Source: an uncultured Prevotella sp. (GTDB taxonomy: Bacteria; Bacteroidota; Bacteroidia; Bacteroidales; Bacteroidaceae). Taken from it: a stretch of DNA of 25,759 bases. The notes below the pieces were generated by a model that was not told where the DNA came from, searched no databases, and worked only from the letters and a program-made list of their open reading frames with translations. Location of the stretch: NCBI GenBank assembly GCA_900770515.1, contig CAAHDP010000151.1:1-25759 (forward strand), written 5' to 3'. Positions 6,220 through 17,400 of the stretch are shown in pieces; positions within the stretch are counted from its first letter, which is position 1, and each line of letters starts with the position of its first letter. Both the position numbers and the translations under genes were made by a program.

Positions 6220-7428
6220 TTACTTGCTCTCTTCCTCAGCCTTCTTGGTCTCAGGTGCATTAGGACCATAGTAACCATAGTAAGCCTGGTAGCGAGTGTA
6301 ACCCCAGTTAGCCTGTGCCTTCTCAGGATCGAGTTCCTTAGCCTTATCAAGAATCTTGATAGCCTCCTGATAAACCACCTTACGACCCTGAACAGCCTGG
6401 ATTTCACCAGCCTTGCTGTTATAGCAAGCACCAAGATATGTCATAACAACAACGTTGTCTGGCTTTGCCTCGAGAGCCTGCTTGAGGCACTTGATAGCGT
6501 TGTTAGCATCATTCTTCTGGATATACATCATACCCTTGTTGGCAAGAGCTACGAAGTTCTTAGGATCCTTAGCGATAGCTGCATCCAAAAGCTCAGTCTG
6601 CTCTTTCTCCATCTTCAAGGCAGAATACATAGAGTTCAAGCCATCGAGCATTACATCATTAGATGGATCCTTGGCATAGAGATCCTTCAACTTGTTAACG
6701 TAGTTCAAAGAGTCTTCCTTAGTCTTCAAACCATCCTTCATTACATAAAGCTTGAGGTTAAGAGCATCCTTAGCCTCTTTTTCGCTTGTCATGGCGATGT
6801 CGCAATACTTCTCGCAACGAGCAGCATCCTTAGCCTGATAAGCATAGCGAGCTGCGAAGAGAGCAACCTGGCCGATGTATTCCTTCTCAGCTTCCTTCTG
6901 CTTTGCATCAACTGATGCGAAGAGAGGCTCTGAATCTGTATCGAGGAATGCACCCCAATACTTCAATACTTCATCAGCCTTATTGTTCTGAGCTGCAGTC
7001 TGACCAGCATTTACAAGCTGCTGACGAGCACCCCAAACACGAGTAGCATTGCCATTGAACTTAGGAGCAACCTTACCCTTTGCATTTGGCAACTGGTCAT
7101 ACTTATAGCATTCGATAGCATTCATCAATGCATTGTAAGCACCCTCGTTCATTACGTTCTCATCAACAGGATCATTCTTCTTCATGAGCTGATTAGTCTG
7201 CTGAATAGTCTGCTGTTCGTTGAAAACCTTCATACCAAGGTCTACCAACTTGTTGTAAGCCTTAGCCTTCTCTGCATCATTAGCAAACTGACCCAAGTTC
7301 TGCTTAACCAAAGCCTCAGCCTCAGCATAAGTCTTTGCCTTCATGACAGCCTTGAGTGCATCACTGTCACCTGCGAATGCTGATGTGGCACCTAGTACCA
7401 ACATAGCAGCTACGATTAACTTTTTCAT
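6220..7428 (-). CDS. Exported tetratricopeptide-repeat protein
   Basis: A 402-residue protein with a signal peptide (MKKLIVAAMLVLGATSAFA, cleavage before GDSDAL). It is therefore probably periplasmic, as no lipobox Cys is present. The C-terminal third contains recognisable TPR helices: KNFVALANKGMMYIQKNDAN, then AIKCLKQALEAKPDNVVVMT and YLGACYNSKAGE, then YQEAIKILDKAKELDPEKAQ. The N-terminal part is all-helical with degenerate repeats. The tail is YGYYGPNAPETKKAEEESK. TPR proteins scaffold protein-protein contacts; the partner is unknown. It lies 81 bases downstream of gyrA on the same strand and shares its terminator. From memory, an exported TPR protein after gyrA recurs in Bacteroidales, suggesting a conserved arrangement rather than a functional link to DNA supercoiling. 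Alanine- and lysine-rich codon use suggests high expression. Confidence 0.85.
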   Translation of the reverse strand: MKKLIVAAMLVLGATSAFAGDSDALKAVMKAKTYAEAEALVKQNLGQFANDAEKAKAYNKLVDLGMKVFNEQQTIQQTNQLMKKNDPVDENVMNEGAYNALMNAIECYKYDQLPNAKGKVAPKFNGNATRVWGARQQLVNAGQTAAQNNKADEVLKYWGAFLDTDSEPLFASVDAKQKEAEKEYIGQVALFAARYAYQAKDAARCEKYCDIAMTSEKEAKDALNLKLYVMKDGLKTKEDSLNYVNKLKDLYAKDPSNDVMLDGLNSMYSALKMEKEQTELLDAAIAKDPKNFVALANKGMMYIQKNDANNAIKCLKQALEAKPDNVVVMTYLGACYNSKAGEIQAVQGRKVVYQEAIKILDKAKELDPEKAQANWGYTRYQAYYGYYGPNAPETKKAEEESK

Positions 7429-7509
7429 TTTGTTTAAAGTTTAAAAAGTTGAAATTTATAAATTCTTTACGCTTCGTCTATATTAAGATAGGAACGAGTG
7501 TTCAGGATG

Positions 7510-10122
7510 TTACTCCTGAACGTTCTCGTCTTCTTGATTCTCCAACTCAGCTTCTGCCTCAGCTGCTTCCTCAGCAGTCTTGGCACCAACTGTATCGTTT
7601 TCTATTTCCTCACTCTTCTTTGCCCAAGCTGAACGGCTCTCCTCTTCTACCGAAGCTTCGAGTTCTGAACTCATCACCTTACATACGCTGGCAATGACAT
7701 CATTCTTCTTAGCCAGATTGATGAGGCGGACACCCTGAGTAGCACGACCCATGACACGGCAATCGGCAACGGCAAGACGAATCACGATTCCACTCTGATT
7801 GATAATCATGAGGTCGTTATCATCGGTTACGTTCTTGATAGCTACCAGACGACCGGTCTTTTCTGTAATGTTAAGAGTCTTCACACCCTTACCGCCACGG
7901 TTGGTTACACGGTAATCTACTACGTCAGAACGCTTACCATAACCCTGCTCGCTGACTACCATCACGGTTTCCTTCTCAGGATCATTGACTACAATCATAC
8001 CAATCAAGGCATCATCACCATCATCGAGACGCATACCGCGAACACCGGTAGAAGTACGTCCCATGGTACGGATCTGATTCTCATCAAAACGAACGGCACG
8101 ACCGTTTCTGTTGGCAAGTATCAACTCGTTATGTCCATTTGTCAAACGAACATCTACCACCTCATCACCCTCTACGATGTTGATAGCAATCACACCGTTA
8201 GTACGAGGACGTGAATATGCCTCGAGACATGTTTTCTTCACTGTACCATTCTTGGTAGCAAAGACTACATAGTGATTATTGATAAATTCGGCATCATTCA
8301 AGCCTCTCAGGCGGAGGAATGCATTTACCTGATCATCATTCTCTATATTGAGGAGGTTCTGGATAGCACGCCCCTTAGAATTGCGGTCGCCCTCAGGAAT
8401 CTCATAGCACTTGAGCCAGTAGCAACGTCCCTTCTTGGTAAAGAACAGCATGGTCTGGTGCATAGTTGCAGGATAGATATACTCAGTGAAGTCCTTATCA
8501 CGAGTACGTGCACCCTTAGAACCTACACCTCCACGAGCCTGTTCACGGAACTCTGACAATGGAGTACGCTTGATATAACCAAGGTGACTCACGGTAATAA
8601 CCACAGGATCATTTGGATAGAAATCCTCTGGATTGAACTCATGATCATCTGGCTTAATCATAGTACGGCGAGCGTCACCATATTTCTCCTTCACCTCATT
8701 GAGTTCATCCTTCATAACCTTCTTGCAAAGCTCAGGATCGTTCAAGATCTGATTCAGGTAGTCGATGGTCTTCATCAACTCATTGAACTCGTTGTGCAAC
8801 TGCTCCAGGCGCAAGCCTGTCAACTGGCTGAGTCGCATATCAACGATTGCCTTACTCTGCAGTTCATCCAGTTCAAAACGCTTCTCCAAGTTGCGCTGAG
8901 CATCAGATGGAGTCTTGCTGGCACGAATGATATGTACTACCTCATCAATATTATCACAAGCGATAATCAGACCTTCAAGAATGTGAGCACGCTCCTGTGC
9001 CTTCTTCAACTCGAACTGAGTACGACGGATTGTTACATCATGACGATGATCAACGAAGTACTTCACGCATTCCTTCAAACTCAAAAGGCGCGGACGGCCA
9101 TTGACCAAAGCAATGCAATTCACTGAGAATGAACTCTGAAGAGCTGTCAACTTGAAGAGTTTGTTCAAGAGGACATTGGCATTGGCATCACGCTTTACAT
9201 CTACAACGATTCGCATACCCTGACGGCCAGACTCATCATTTACGTTAGCAATACCATCTACTTTGCCTTCCTTGGCAAGATCAGCAATTGCCATTACGAG
9301 CTGTTCCTTGTTTACACCGTAAGGAATCTCTGTGATTACGATCTTATCATGACTTTCACCACTTTCAATTTCTGCAGTGGCACGAACAACGATTCTACCC
9401 TTACCTGTCTCGTAGGCATCCTTCACTCCCTGGATACCATAGATAGTAGCACCAGTAGGGAAGTCTGGAGCAGGAATATACTGCATCAAGCCATCAGTAT
9501 CGATGTCAGGATTATCGATATAAGCACAGCAACCATCAATCACCTCGCCCAAATTATGAGTAGGGATATTTGTAGCCATACCTACAGCAATACCATTACC
9601 ACCATTCACAAGAAGATTAGGAATCTTTGTTGGCATGACGGTAGGCTCCTGAAGAGTATCATCAAAGTTATTCATCATGTCAACGGTCTCCTTATCGAGG
9701 TCGTCCATGATGTGCTCACCCATCTTGGAAAGACGGCACTCTGTATAACGCATAGCAGCAGGAGAGTCGCCATCTACAGAACCGAAGTTACCCTGTCCGT
9801 CGATGAGAGCATATCGCATATTCCATTCCTGGCCCATACGAACCAAGGCACCATATACAGAAGAGTCACCGTGTGGGTGGTACTTACCGAGCACCTCACC
9901 TACAACACGCGCACATTTCTTATACGGTTTGTCACTGGTGTTTCCAATTCCCAGCATACCGTAAAGAATACGGCGGTGCACAGGCTTGAAACCATCACGT
10001 ACATCAGGAAGGGCACGAGCCACAATCACTGACATCGAATAGTCGATGTAGCTAGACTTCATCTCCTCCTCAATGTTGATTTTCATGATTCTATCATGAT
10101 CCATTGTCTGATTTTCGTCCAT
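7510..10122 (-). CDS. gyrA: DNA gyrase subunit A
   Basis: The 870-residue breakage-reunion subunit of DNA gyrase, which with GyrB introduces negative supercoils in an ATP-dependent way. The N-terminal winged-helix/tower region starts SYIDYSMSVIVARALPDVRD. It carries the catalytic tyrosine Tyr126 in AAMRYTE (E. coli Tyr122). The quinolone-resistance region reads KYHPHGDSSVYGALVRM, with Ser87 equivalent to E. coli Ser83 and Gly91 at the place of Asp87. The C-terminal beta-pinwheel contains the gyrase-specific box NRGGKG (741-746), which separates GyrA from ParC. The protein ends in a strongly acidic tail (EEAAEAEAELENQEDENVQE), a region known to tune supercoiling in other gyrases. ATG at 10122 is used. 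A good promoter lies about 110 bases upstream. Confidence 0.98.
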   Translation of the reverse strand: MDENQTMDHDRIMKINIEEEMKSSYIDYSMSVIVARALPDVRDGFKPVHRRILYGMLGIGNTSDKPYKKCARVVGEVLGKYHPHGDSSVYGALVRMGQEWNMRYALIDGQGNFGSVDGDSPAAMRYTECRLSKMGEHIMDDLDKETVDMMNNFDDTLQEPTVMPTKIPNLLVNGGNGIAVGMATNIPTHNLGEVIDGCCAYIDNPDIDTDGLMQYIPAPDFPTGATIYGIQGVKDAYETGKGRIVVRATAEIESGESHDKIVITEIPYGVNKEQLVMAIADLAKEGKVDGIANVNDESGRQGMRIVVDVKRDANANVLLNKLFKLTALQSSFSVNCIALVNGRPRLLSLKECVKYFVDHRHDVTIRRTQFELKKAQERAHILEGLIIACDNIDEVVHIIRASKTPSDAQRNLEKRFELDELQSKAIVDMRLSQLTGLRLEQLHNEFNELMKTIDYLNQILNDPELCKKVMKDELNEVKEKYGDARRTMIKPDDHEFNPEDFYPNDPVVITVSHLGYIKRTPLSEFREQARGGVGSKGARTRDKDFTEYIYPATMHQTMLFFTKKGRCYWLKCYEIPEGDRNSKGRAIQNLLNIENDDQVNAFLRLRGLNDAEFINNHYVVFATKNGTVKKTCLEAYSRPRTNGVIAINIVEGDEVVDVRLTNGHNELILANRNGRAVRFDENQIRTMGRTSTGVRGMRLDDGDDALIGMIVVNDPEKETVMVVSEQGYGKRSDVVDYRVTNRGGKGVKTLNITEKTGRLVAIKNVTDDNDLMIINQSGIVIRLAVADCRVMGRATQGVRLINLAKKNDVIASVCKVMSSELEASVEEESRSAWAKKSEEIENDTVGAKTAEEAAEAEAELENQEDENVQE

Positions 10123-10230
10123 TTCTTATATTAATGTTTATGTATTTTTATTACCATGATTTTACTGGAAAATCGCTCAGAAGGGCATTTATTTGCGTTC
10201 TAAGCCGTTTTGCCTCTCCAAAAATCTCGA

Positions 10231-10260
10231 CAAAGATACGAAAAAATATCCATATCCAAA
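10231..10260 (-). promoter_or_regulatory. gyrA promoter (Bacteroidetes type)
   Basis: Read on the minus strand: TTTG (plus 10257-10260), an 18-bp spacer, then TATCTTTG (plus 10231-10238). This matches the TTTG/TAnnTTTG consensus of the primary sigma factor in this phylum. The implied start site near 10223 leaves a leader of about 100 nt before gyrA. Confidence 0.8.
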
Positions 10261-10333
10261 CGCTTTATATGCAAAAAAAATCAATCTTTTAGCATTATTT
10301 GTCTTTTGAAGAAGAAAAAAAGTTGGCTGGAGG

Positions 10334-10364
10334 TTTGTTAATACCAAAATAATTTGTAACTTTG
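10334..10364 (+). promoter_or_regulatory. clpC promoter (Bacteroidetes type)
   Basis: TTTG at 10334-10337 and TAACTTTG at 10357-10364 are separated by 19 bp, a textbook match to the Bacteroidetes housekeeping consensus. The predicted start site near 10371 is about 24 nt before the clpC ATG. AAGGA at 10381-10385 may serve as the ribosome-binding site. I saw no heat-shock operator such as CIRCE. Confidence 0.88.
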
Positions 10365-10394
10365 CACTACTTTATTAAGAAAGGAATATAGAAT

Positions 10395-13106
10395 ATGCAA
10401 AATCCATTTGAACATATACAGAAGATTCTAGCACAGTGTGGTGAGAATGTAGCTCGCCGCCATGGCAACAAGATTACGATAGAACATCTAATCCTAGAAT
10501 TTGTACAAAAGAACAAAGAGATTAACTACATATTGGAGACAGGATTTAGGGTCGATATCAACGTTCTTGAAAATTCACTCAATCAAGAAATTGCGAAAGC
10601 GCCAAATTCCAATTCTGAAGAATCAGAACAGGGGGCTCCTTCCTTGGATGCGACTGCTTCCGAGCTGATGCGCAATGCCATAAAGGAAGCTTATATCTGC
10701 GACAATTCACCTTATGTAGAACCTAAGCATGTGCTTCTGGCTCTGCTCAAACAGAACAACAGTTCTATTTCCAGTTTGCTTGCCGACAATGGAATCACAT
10801 ACGATAGTCTCAGAGAGTATCTGAAAAGCCTGAACAGAAAAGCCGATGATGAAGCAGAGCACCAGACGGAAGAGATTGCTGAGGCTGAAGATGCAGAAAT
10901 GGAAACAGATGAGATTACAGAAGCTGACATTGAGGAAACTCATGATGAAAGAGACTTGGCTGTACAGGAAAATAACGAGAATGACGAAACGGAACCAGAA
11001 GAAGATATGGAACAGATAAGCAAACGTCCGAAAGCTAACCTCCTGGATTCTGACGATGAGCCTTTGGACCTCAACACCAATCCTGAAGACAATAAGAAAA
11101 CAGCTAAGAAAGAGGGAAAAAAGGCTAAGACAAACACTCCTTCCATTGACAAATATGGCCATGACTTAACTCAGGACGCAGCAAAGGGAATTCTCGACCC
11201 AATGGTTGGAAGAGAAAACGAGGTGCAGAGAGTGATGGAGATTCTGGGACGCCGCAAGAAGAACAATCCTGTTCTCATTGGTGAACCAGGTGTGGGTAAG
11301 AGTGCAATCGTTGAAGGTTTAGCCCAACTCATCAAGAACCACCAGTCTGCCCCACTCCTCTTTGATAAGCGTGTCATCAGCCTGGATCTAACAGGTCTTG
11401 TTGCTGGCACCAAATATCGCGGTTCTTTCGAAGAACGTATCAAGGGAATCGTGAACGAACTGGAGACGCACCCGGAAATCATCCTGTTCATCGATGAGAT
11501 TCATACGCTCATCGGTGCAGGAGGAGCTGAAGGAGCCATGGATGCTGCCAACATCCTGAAACCGGCTCTGGCTCGTGGAGTAATACAATGCATCGGTGCA
11601 ACAACACTGGATGAATATCGCAAGAGTATTGAGAAAGACGGTGCACTGGAAAGACGATTTCAAAAGATAATCATCAATCCGACAACGCCAGAGGAGACAC
11701 TGCGGATACTTCATAACATCAAGAACACCTATGAGAAATTCCATGAGGTTACCTATAGTGATGAAGCATTGGAAGCATGTGTGAAACTGACTGACAGATA
11801 TGTTACTGACCGTTTCTTCCCAGACAAGGCCATAGATATTCTTGACGAGGTCGGCTCGCGCGTACATCTTAAAAATGCAAGCATTCCTGATGACATTCTG
11901 GAATTGGAGCATAATATAGAAGTATTGATTACAAATAAGCAAAATGCTGTAGCGAATCAAAACTATGAATTGGCCGCTGCTTATCGTGACCAGCAAGCCC
12001 AAATGGAGAAGATGCTGACACGTGCCAGAGAAAAATGGCAAAACGGTGAAAGCGACAGTCATCGCACACCAGTAGAAGTAGATGACATTACTGCCGTGGT
12101 GAGTAAAATGACAGGTGTTCCGGTACAACGTATGGCTGAGGCTGAGAATAGCAGACTCTTGAAGATGGCAGAAAAATTGAAGAGTAAGGTCATCGCACAA
12201 GATAATGCCGTAGACAAGATTGTAAAAGCTATACAGCGCAATCGTATCGGCTTGCGAGATCCAAATCATCCAATAGGAGTATTCATGTTCCTGGGTCCTA
12301 CAGGTGTTGGAAAGACATATCTGGCAAAAAAACTTGCTGAAGAAGTTTACGGAGATTCCAGTGCACTGATCCGCATAGACATGAGCGAATACGCTGATGA
12401 GTTCAACTCATCCAGACTGGTAGGTGCACCTCCGGGATACGTAGGATATAATGAAGGTGGTCAACTTACCGAGAAGGTTAGACGCAAGCCTTACAGCATC
12501 GTCTTACTCGATGAGATAGAGAAAGCTAGCGGCAAGATTTTCAACATGCTTCTGCAGGTACTTGACGAAGGTAGACTCACAGATGGCAATGGCCGTCTCA
12601 TCGACTTCCGCAATACCATCATCATTATGACTTCAAATGCCGGAACCCGTCAGTTAAAAGAGTTCGGTAAAGGTGTCGGCTTCAAGTCTGGCAGTATAGG
12701 TAATGTTGCCACCATGTCGGATACGGACAAGGAATATGCCCGCAATGTGATACAGAAGAGTCTGAGCAAGCAGTTTGCACCGGAATTTCTGAATCGCCTT
12801 GACGAGATTATCACCTTCGACCAGCTCGACATCAATGCCATCAAGCGAATCATCGACCTGGAACTCAGTTCGCTCATCAAGCGCATCAACGATATGGGTT
12901 ATGGCTTCCAGATTACAGAAAAGGCAAAGCAGCTGGTTGCCGAGAAGGGATATGACGTGCAGTTTGGTGCTCGTCCATTGAAGCGCGCCATCCAAACCTA
13001 TATAGAAGATGGAGTCTGCGAGCTGCTGATGCAGGGTAAATTGGAAAAAGGAAGCATCATCAATGTCGGAAAATGCCCTGGTAAGGATGAGTTGACTTTC
13101 AAATAA
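10395..13106 (+). CDS. clpC: ATP-dependent Clp protease ATPase subunit ClpC
   Basis: A 903-residue AAA+ unfoldase that threads substrates into the ClpP peptidase in the cytoplasm. Domains in order: a double-repeat Clp N-domain (about 1-150); a long acidic/lysine-rich linker (about 150-249); AAA+ module D1 with Walker A GEPGVGKS (296-303) and Walker B ILFIDEIH; a UVR-like middle segment near 504-530 ([19 protein letters not shown]), which marks ClpC rather than ClpA or ClpB; and D2 with Walker A GPTGVGKT (about 634-641) and Walker [11 protein letters not shown]. The ClpP-docking loop is present as VGF near residue 760. The C-terminal small domain holds [10 protein letters not shown]. The linker makes it longer than the usual 810-850 residues. 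It has its own strong promoter and a terminator just downstream, so it is a single-gene unit. Confidence 0.95.
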   Translation: MQNPFEHIQKILAQCGENVARRHGNKITIEHLILEFVQKNKEINYILETGFRVDINVLENSLNQEIAKAPNSNSEESEQGAPSLDATASELMRNAIKEAYICDNSPYVEPKHVLLALLKQNNSSISSLLADNGITYDSLREYLKSLNRKADDEAEHQTEEIAEAEDAEMETDEITEADIEETHDERDLAVQENNENDETEPEEDMEQISKRPKANLLDSDDEPLDLNTNPEDNKKTAKKEGKKAKTNTPSIDKYGHDLTQDAAKGILDPMVGRENEVQRVMEILGRRKKNNPVLIGEPGVGKSAIVEGLAQLIKNHQSAPLLFDKRVISLDLTGLVAGTKYRGSFEERIKGIVNELETHPEIILFIDEIHTLIGAGGAEGAMDAANILKPALARGVIQCIGATTLDEYRKSIEKDGALERRFQKIIINPTTPEETLRILHNIKNTYEKFHEVTYSDEALEACVKLTDRYVTDRFFPDKAIDILDEVGSRVHLKNASIPDDILELEHNIEVLITNKQNAVANQNYELAAAYRDQQAQMEKMLTRAREKWQNGESDSHRTPVEVDDITAVVSKMTGVPVQRMAEAENSRLLKMAEKLKSKVIAQDNAVDKIVKAIQRNRIGLRDPNHPIGVFMFLGPTGVGKTYLAKKLAEEVYGDSSALIRIDMSEYADEFNSSRLVGAPPGYVGYNEGGQLTEKVRRKPYSIVLLDEIEKASGKIFNMLLQVLDEGRLTDGNGRLIDFRNTIIIMTSNAGTRQLKEFGKGVGFKSGSIGNVATMSDTDKEYARNVIQKSLSKQFAPEFLNRLDEIITFDQLDINAIKRIIDLELSSLIKRINDMGYGFQITEKAKQLVAEKGYDVQFGARPLKRAIQTYIEDGVCELLMQGKLEKGSIINVGKCPGKDELTFK

Positions 13107-13146
13107 AAAAGGAAGAATCAATACACTTCATTAAAAACATAAAGCG

Positions 13147-13181
13147 AAGCCCCTGTGCCTAAAAAAAGAGCACAGGGGCTT
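13147..13181. terminator. Bidirectional terminator between clpC and efflux operon
   Basis: AAGCCCCTGTGC (13147-13158) and its exact complement GCACAGGGGCTT (13170-13181) form a 12-bp G+C-rich stem around an A-rich loop. It is followed by TTACTTTTTA on the plus strand and, on the minus strand, by CGCTTTATGTTTTTA. It lies between two convergent stop codons and can serve both genes. Confidence 0.9.
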
Positions 13182-13199
13182 TACTTTTTAAAGTATCAT

Positions 13200-14474
13200 T
13201 TACAAGCTATTATTAAGCGCCATCAAGGCAAGTACAGCCTCATTGTATTCATTGATAACATCAGCTTGTTTCATTCTCATATCGATTGCCTCGTTCAAGG
13301 CATTCACATATTCCACATAATTGATTTCACCATTCTCATATTCCGTGGTACTCAGACGTACTATCTCATTGGCTTTATCAATATTCTCTCCGTTATAATA
13401 TTGCAACTTCTTCGTAGCATTCTGCAAACGGTTATACCCCAACCGGTAATCACGTTCTTTCTCGCGGCGTTCCTGTTGCATATTCAGCTCTGCCAGCTCC
13501 CGGTCTTTCCTTGCAGCCTTCACCTTGGCCTTGGTGGCACCATAAAAAAGAGGTATACCCACACCAATTTCAAAACCAAAGAAATTACCTTCTGTAAAAC
13601 GCTGACGGTCGATATGATATGGATCCCAGCTGGAAATCAGCAACTGCGAACGCAAAGCCAGAGAAAGCGAAGGCGCATAACCGGTCTTGGCACTTTTTAT
13701 CTCCTGATCGAGTACCTTCAGGCGGTCCTGCTGATACTGGGCATCAGCCGTCTGCTGATAATTAAACGAACTACTGATAGATGAATCCAATATGATAAGA
13801 TGAGACTCTGACGGCAATATAGGCTGGTCAGAATTCAGAAGATTCATCAAAATCATCTGCTGATTCTCTGCCTCCGACTTCACATTTCTCATTTCCAACA
13901 GATTCTCATCACGCAGACGCTCTGAGGTAAGTACTTCCAACTGGCGGGTTTCTCCCGCCTTGTATCGTTTGCCGGCAATATCACAATAACGATTCAGTAT
14001 AGAATCAAGACGTTGAAGAATACTCAGACGATAGGTCTGATACAGCATCGCATAATAAGTAGAAGCAATTTCCTGCTTCAACTGTTGCCTGGACACATTC
14101 AATCTGCTCTTTTCAGCCTGCGTCTCTGCTTTCAACTGTTTCTTCCTAGCTGCATAGACAGTAGGAAAATCGATGCTCTGAGAGAAGGTAAGTCCATTAT
14201 CTGTATCACCGCTTGAAGCAGGATTCTGAGAGAAAGCCACCTCGGTTTTATCTACACCCCAAGCTGTACCTTCCATTACCTTGGCACGTTCTATCGTTTT
14301 TCTCCCTGCCTGAAGCGAGAGATTCTGCTGTTCAGCCAGATCAAAACACTGCTGCAAAGTCATTTTCTTCCCAGGCAGACTCGCATCAAAAAACTGGGCA
14401 TGGACTGTTCCTGGCAGCAGCAATGTCATGACCGAGAATATTACCTTTCTAAATGTTCCTATATACTTCTTCAT
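13200..14474 (-). CDS. TolC-family outer-membrane efflux protein (CusC/CzcC-like)
   Basis: A 424-residue outer-membrane channel component of a tripartite efflux pump. It has a signal peptide (VIFSVMTLLLPGTVHA, cleaved before QFFDAS). Two long coiled-coil helical hairpins typical of OEP domains follow: MTLQQCFDLAEQQNLSLQAG in the first repeat, and the second around ELAELNMQQERREKERDYRL. The strand segment GNFFGFEIGVGIPLFYGATK is a characteristic TolC-family turn (GVGIPLF). The family's paired repeats are visible, although sequence identity between them is low. It begins 6 bases after the RND pump gene, so translation is probably coupled. Together with the adaptor and pump it would form a complete channel from periplasm to exterior. 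No lipobox is seen. Confidence 0.9.
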   Translation of the reverse strand: MKKYIGTFRKVIFSVMTLLLPGTVHAQFFDASLPGKKMTLQQCFDLAEQQNLSLQAGRKTIERAKVMEGTAWGVDKTEVAFSQNPASSGDTDNGLTFSQSIDFPTVYAARKKQLKAETQAEKSRLNVSRQQLKQEIASTYYAMLYQTYRLSILQRLDSILNRYCDIAGKRYKAGETRQLEVLTSERLRDENLLEMRNVKSEAENQQMILMNLLNSDQPILPSESHLIILDSSISSSFNYQQTADAQYQQDRLKVLDQEIKSAKTGYAPSLSLALRSQLLISSWDPYHIDRQRFTEGNFFGFEIGVGIPLFYGATKAKVKAARKDRELAELNMQQERREKERDYRLGYNRLQNATKKLQYYNGENIDKANEIVRLSTTEYENGEINYVEYVNALNEAIDMRMKQADVINEYNEAVLALMALNNSL

Positions 14475-14480
14475 GATAAG

Positions 14481-17400
14481 TTATTTTTTAGTAAAAGTCT
14501 TGTAGATGGCTGGCAATACAAGCAATGTGAGCAATGTACTTGTTATCAAACCACCTATCACTACAGTAGCCAACGGACGCTGCACCTCTGCACCATCGCC
14601 CTGCGAAAGTGCCATTGGCAAGAAGCCCATAGAAGCAACAAGAGCTGTCATTAAGACAGGACGCAAACGAACCATACAACTCTCGATGATGCGATGATGA
14701 ATCACTTCAGAGAGATTGGCAGAAGTGTTATCAGGCGAAGCCTTCTCTTCACGCTGCATCTGATTCATCTGTCCGATGAGTACAATACCATTGAGGACAG
14801 CCACACCAAAAAGAGCAATGAATCCAACACCTGCCGAAATACTAAACGGCATGCCCCTGAACCATAAAGCCCAAACACCTCCGATTGCAGCCAAAGGAAT
14901 GGCAGAGAACACAAAGAGCGACTCACGAACATTCTTGACCGTAGCATAGAGCAGCAGCAAGATGATGACAAGCGCTATCGGTATTACGACCATCAAACGC
15001 TGCGTTGCACTCTGCAGGTTTTCAAACTCGCCACCATAATTATAATAGTAGCCATCAGGCAGCTTCAACTTTTCATCGAGAATCTCCTGTATATCTTCTA
15101 CGGTACTCTGCACATCTCTGCCCTTCACGTTGAATCCTACATAGATACGACGGGCTCCATTTTCATGAGACACCTGTGCCGGAGCTGGCTCATATACGAT
15201 ATCCGCAACCTGTGAAAGAGGAATCTTAGAACCGTCAGCCAACGGAATACTCAATTCCTGCAGAGACACTGCATTACGCTGAGAAGGATCCATACGAAGC
15301 ACAATATCAAACTTCTTGTCACCTTCATAAAGTGCGCCAGATACAGCTCCGGCAAAGGTGGTTTCCAAGACCTGATTGATTTCATCTACGCTCACTCCAT
15401 AAGAAGCCATGCGTTCATGATTGTATTTCACCTGAATCTGAGGCAAACCCGATACTTCCTCTACAAAAATGCCACTCACACCCGGCACACGCTCTATCAT
15501 CTTCTTCACCTTACCGGCTTCAGAAGTCAAGACATCAAGATCCTCACCGAAGATTTTGATAGCCACGTCCTGCTTGATACCCGTCAGCAACTCATTGTTA
15601 CGCATCTGTATAGGTTGCGAAATCTCAGCTTCCAAACCCGGAATCGCCTTCAAAGTTTCCTGCATCTTCTCCATCAACTCCGGAGTAGTTTCTGCAGACG
15701 TCCATTCTGCCTTCGGTTTGAGGGCTATCATGATGTCAGCACGTTCTACAGGCATCGGGTCTGTAGGAATCTCTGGACTACCAATGCGGCTCACCACCTG
15801 TTTGATTTCCGGATACTGTGCCTTCAGCAGCTTCTCTGCCTTGGTACAGCTCTCTACCATCTGAGAGAGCGAAGTACCTTGTGACATACTCATCTCTACA
15901 GTGAAATCACCTTCTTCCAAACTAGGAATAAACTCGCCACCAAGGTACTTGAAACCCACGATACTGACACAGAACAATCCGACAGCAGCAGTAATAACAT
16001 TCTTATTGCGAACCAGCACCCAGTCGAGAACCGGTCGATACCATCCCTGGAGCTTCTCTATCATCTTGTCTGAGAATGTCTTTCGGTTATGTACTTTGCG
16101 ACTCAACAACAACGAGCTGACCATTGGTACATAGGTAAGCGAAAGAATGAAAGCGCCAAGGATGGCGAAGAAAACAGTCAGCGCCATCGGACGGAACATC
16201 TTGCCTTCAATCCCAACCAAGGTCATCAGCGGAATATACACTATCATAATCATGATTTCACCGAACGCAGCACTCTGTCGGATGCGTGAAGCTGAAAAAT
16301 GCACCTCTTCATCCATCTGCTTTTGGGTAAGGGCAAATGGAATATTCTGTCCGCCACTCTTACTTTGAGCCAGATAAGCTGCCCTCACTTCGGGCTGTGA
16401 AAAATGACCAGTATTAATATGTGTAACTACCGCCTCAACAATGATAACGGCAGAATCCACGATCATTCCAAAGTCGATAGCTCCGAGCGACATCAGATTG
16501 CCATCAATACCGAAAGTCTTCATCATACCGAAGGCAAAGAGCATACTGAGCGGAATCACGCTGGCAACCACCAAACCTGCACGCCAATTACCCAAAAAGA
16601 TAACCAGCACAAAGATAACTATGAGTCCACCCTCAATAAGGTTTCTGGCGATGGTACCCTCTACTCTATCCACCAGGTTGGTACGGTCAATGAACGGCTC
16701 TATCACAACGCCTTCAGGCAGCGATTTCTGAATCTGAAGAATACGCTCCTTCACATTGTGGCTTACTTCCTGAAAGTTTTCGCCTTTCAGCATGATGGCG
16801 ATACCAGCCACAACCTCACCTTCTCCATTGCGGGTAACAGCACCAAACCGGGTAGCATGCCCCAGTTGAACCTTTGCTACATCGCTCACCTTTACAGGTG
16901 TACCGCCAACAGTCTTCACCGTAATATTGGCAATATCCTCCAGACTCTTGACGGTTCCGATTCCTCGGATATAATATTGGTTGGCATTTTCTTCGATATA
17001 ACTTCCACCGGTATTGGCATTGTTCTTTTCTAGCGCATCAAACACTTCACTAACGGTAATATTGTTGGCATTCAGCTGGTCAGTATTCACTGCCACCTCA
17101 TATTGCTTCACATAACCGCCCCAACCACTCACTTCAGCTACACCGGGAGTTCCCGAAAGTTGCTTTCTTACTATCCAGTCCTGCAAAGTGCGCAATTGCG
17201 TAAGCGAGTATTTATGCTCATATCCTTCCTTGGCCCTTACCGTATAATGGTAGATTTCACCCAATCCGGTAGCAATAGGTCCCATTTCAGTATCAGTATT
17301 CTTTGGCAACTCTTTCTCTACCTGAGTCAGTACTTGACTCACCTGCGAGCGAGCCCAATAGATATCTGCATTATCATCAAACACCAAGGTGATGACGGAG

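Noticed and set aside
8584..10032. Long open frames antisense to gyrA (180 and 227 codons)
   Set aside because: They lie fully inside gyrA on the opposite strand, have no promoter or recognisable domain, and are shadow frames of a conserved gene.
11388..12269. A 293-codon open frame antisense to clpC
   Set aside because: It overlaps the conserved AAA+ modules, and its Cys/Phe/Ile-rich composition is typical of antisense translation.
13155..13784. 209-codon open frame antisense to the TolC-like gene
   Set aside because: It begins within the terminator hairpin and overlaps a well-supported gene; no motif was found.
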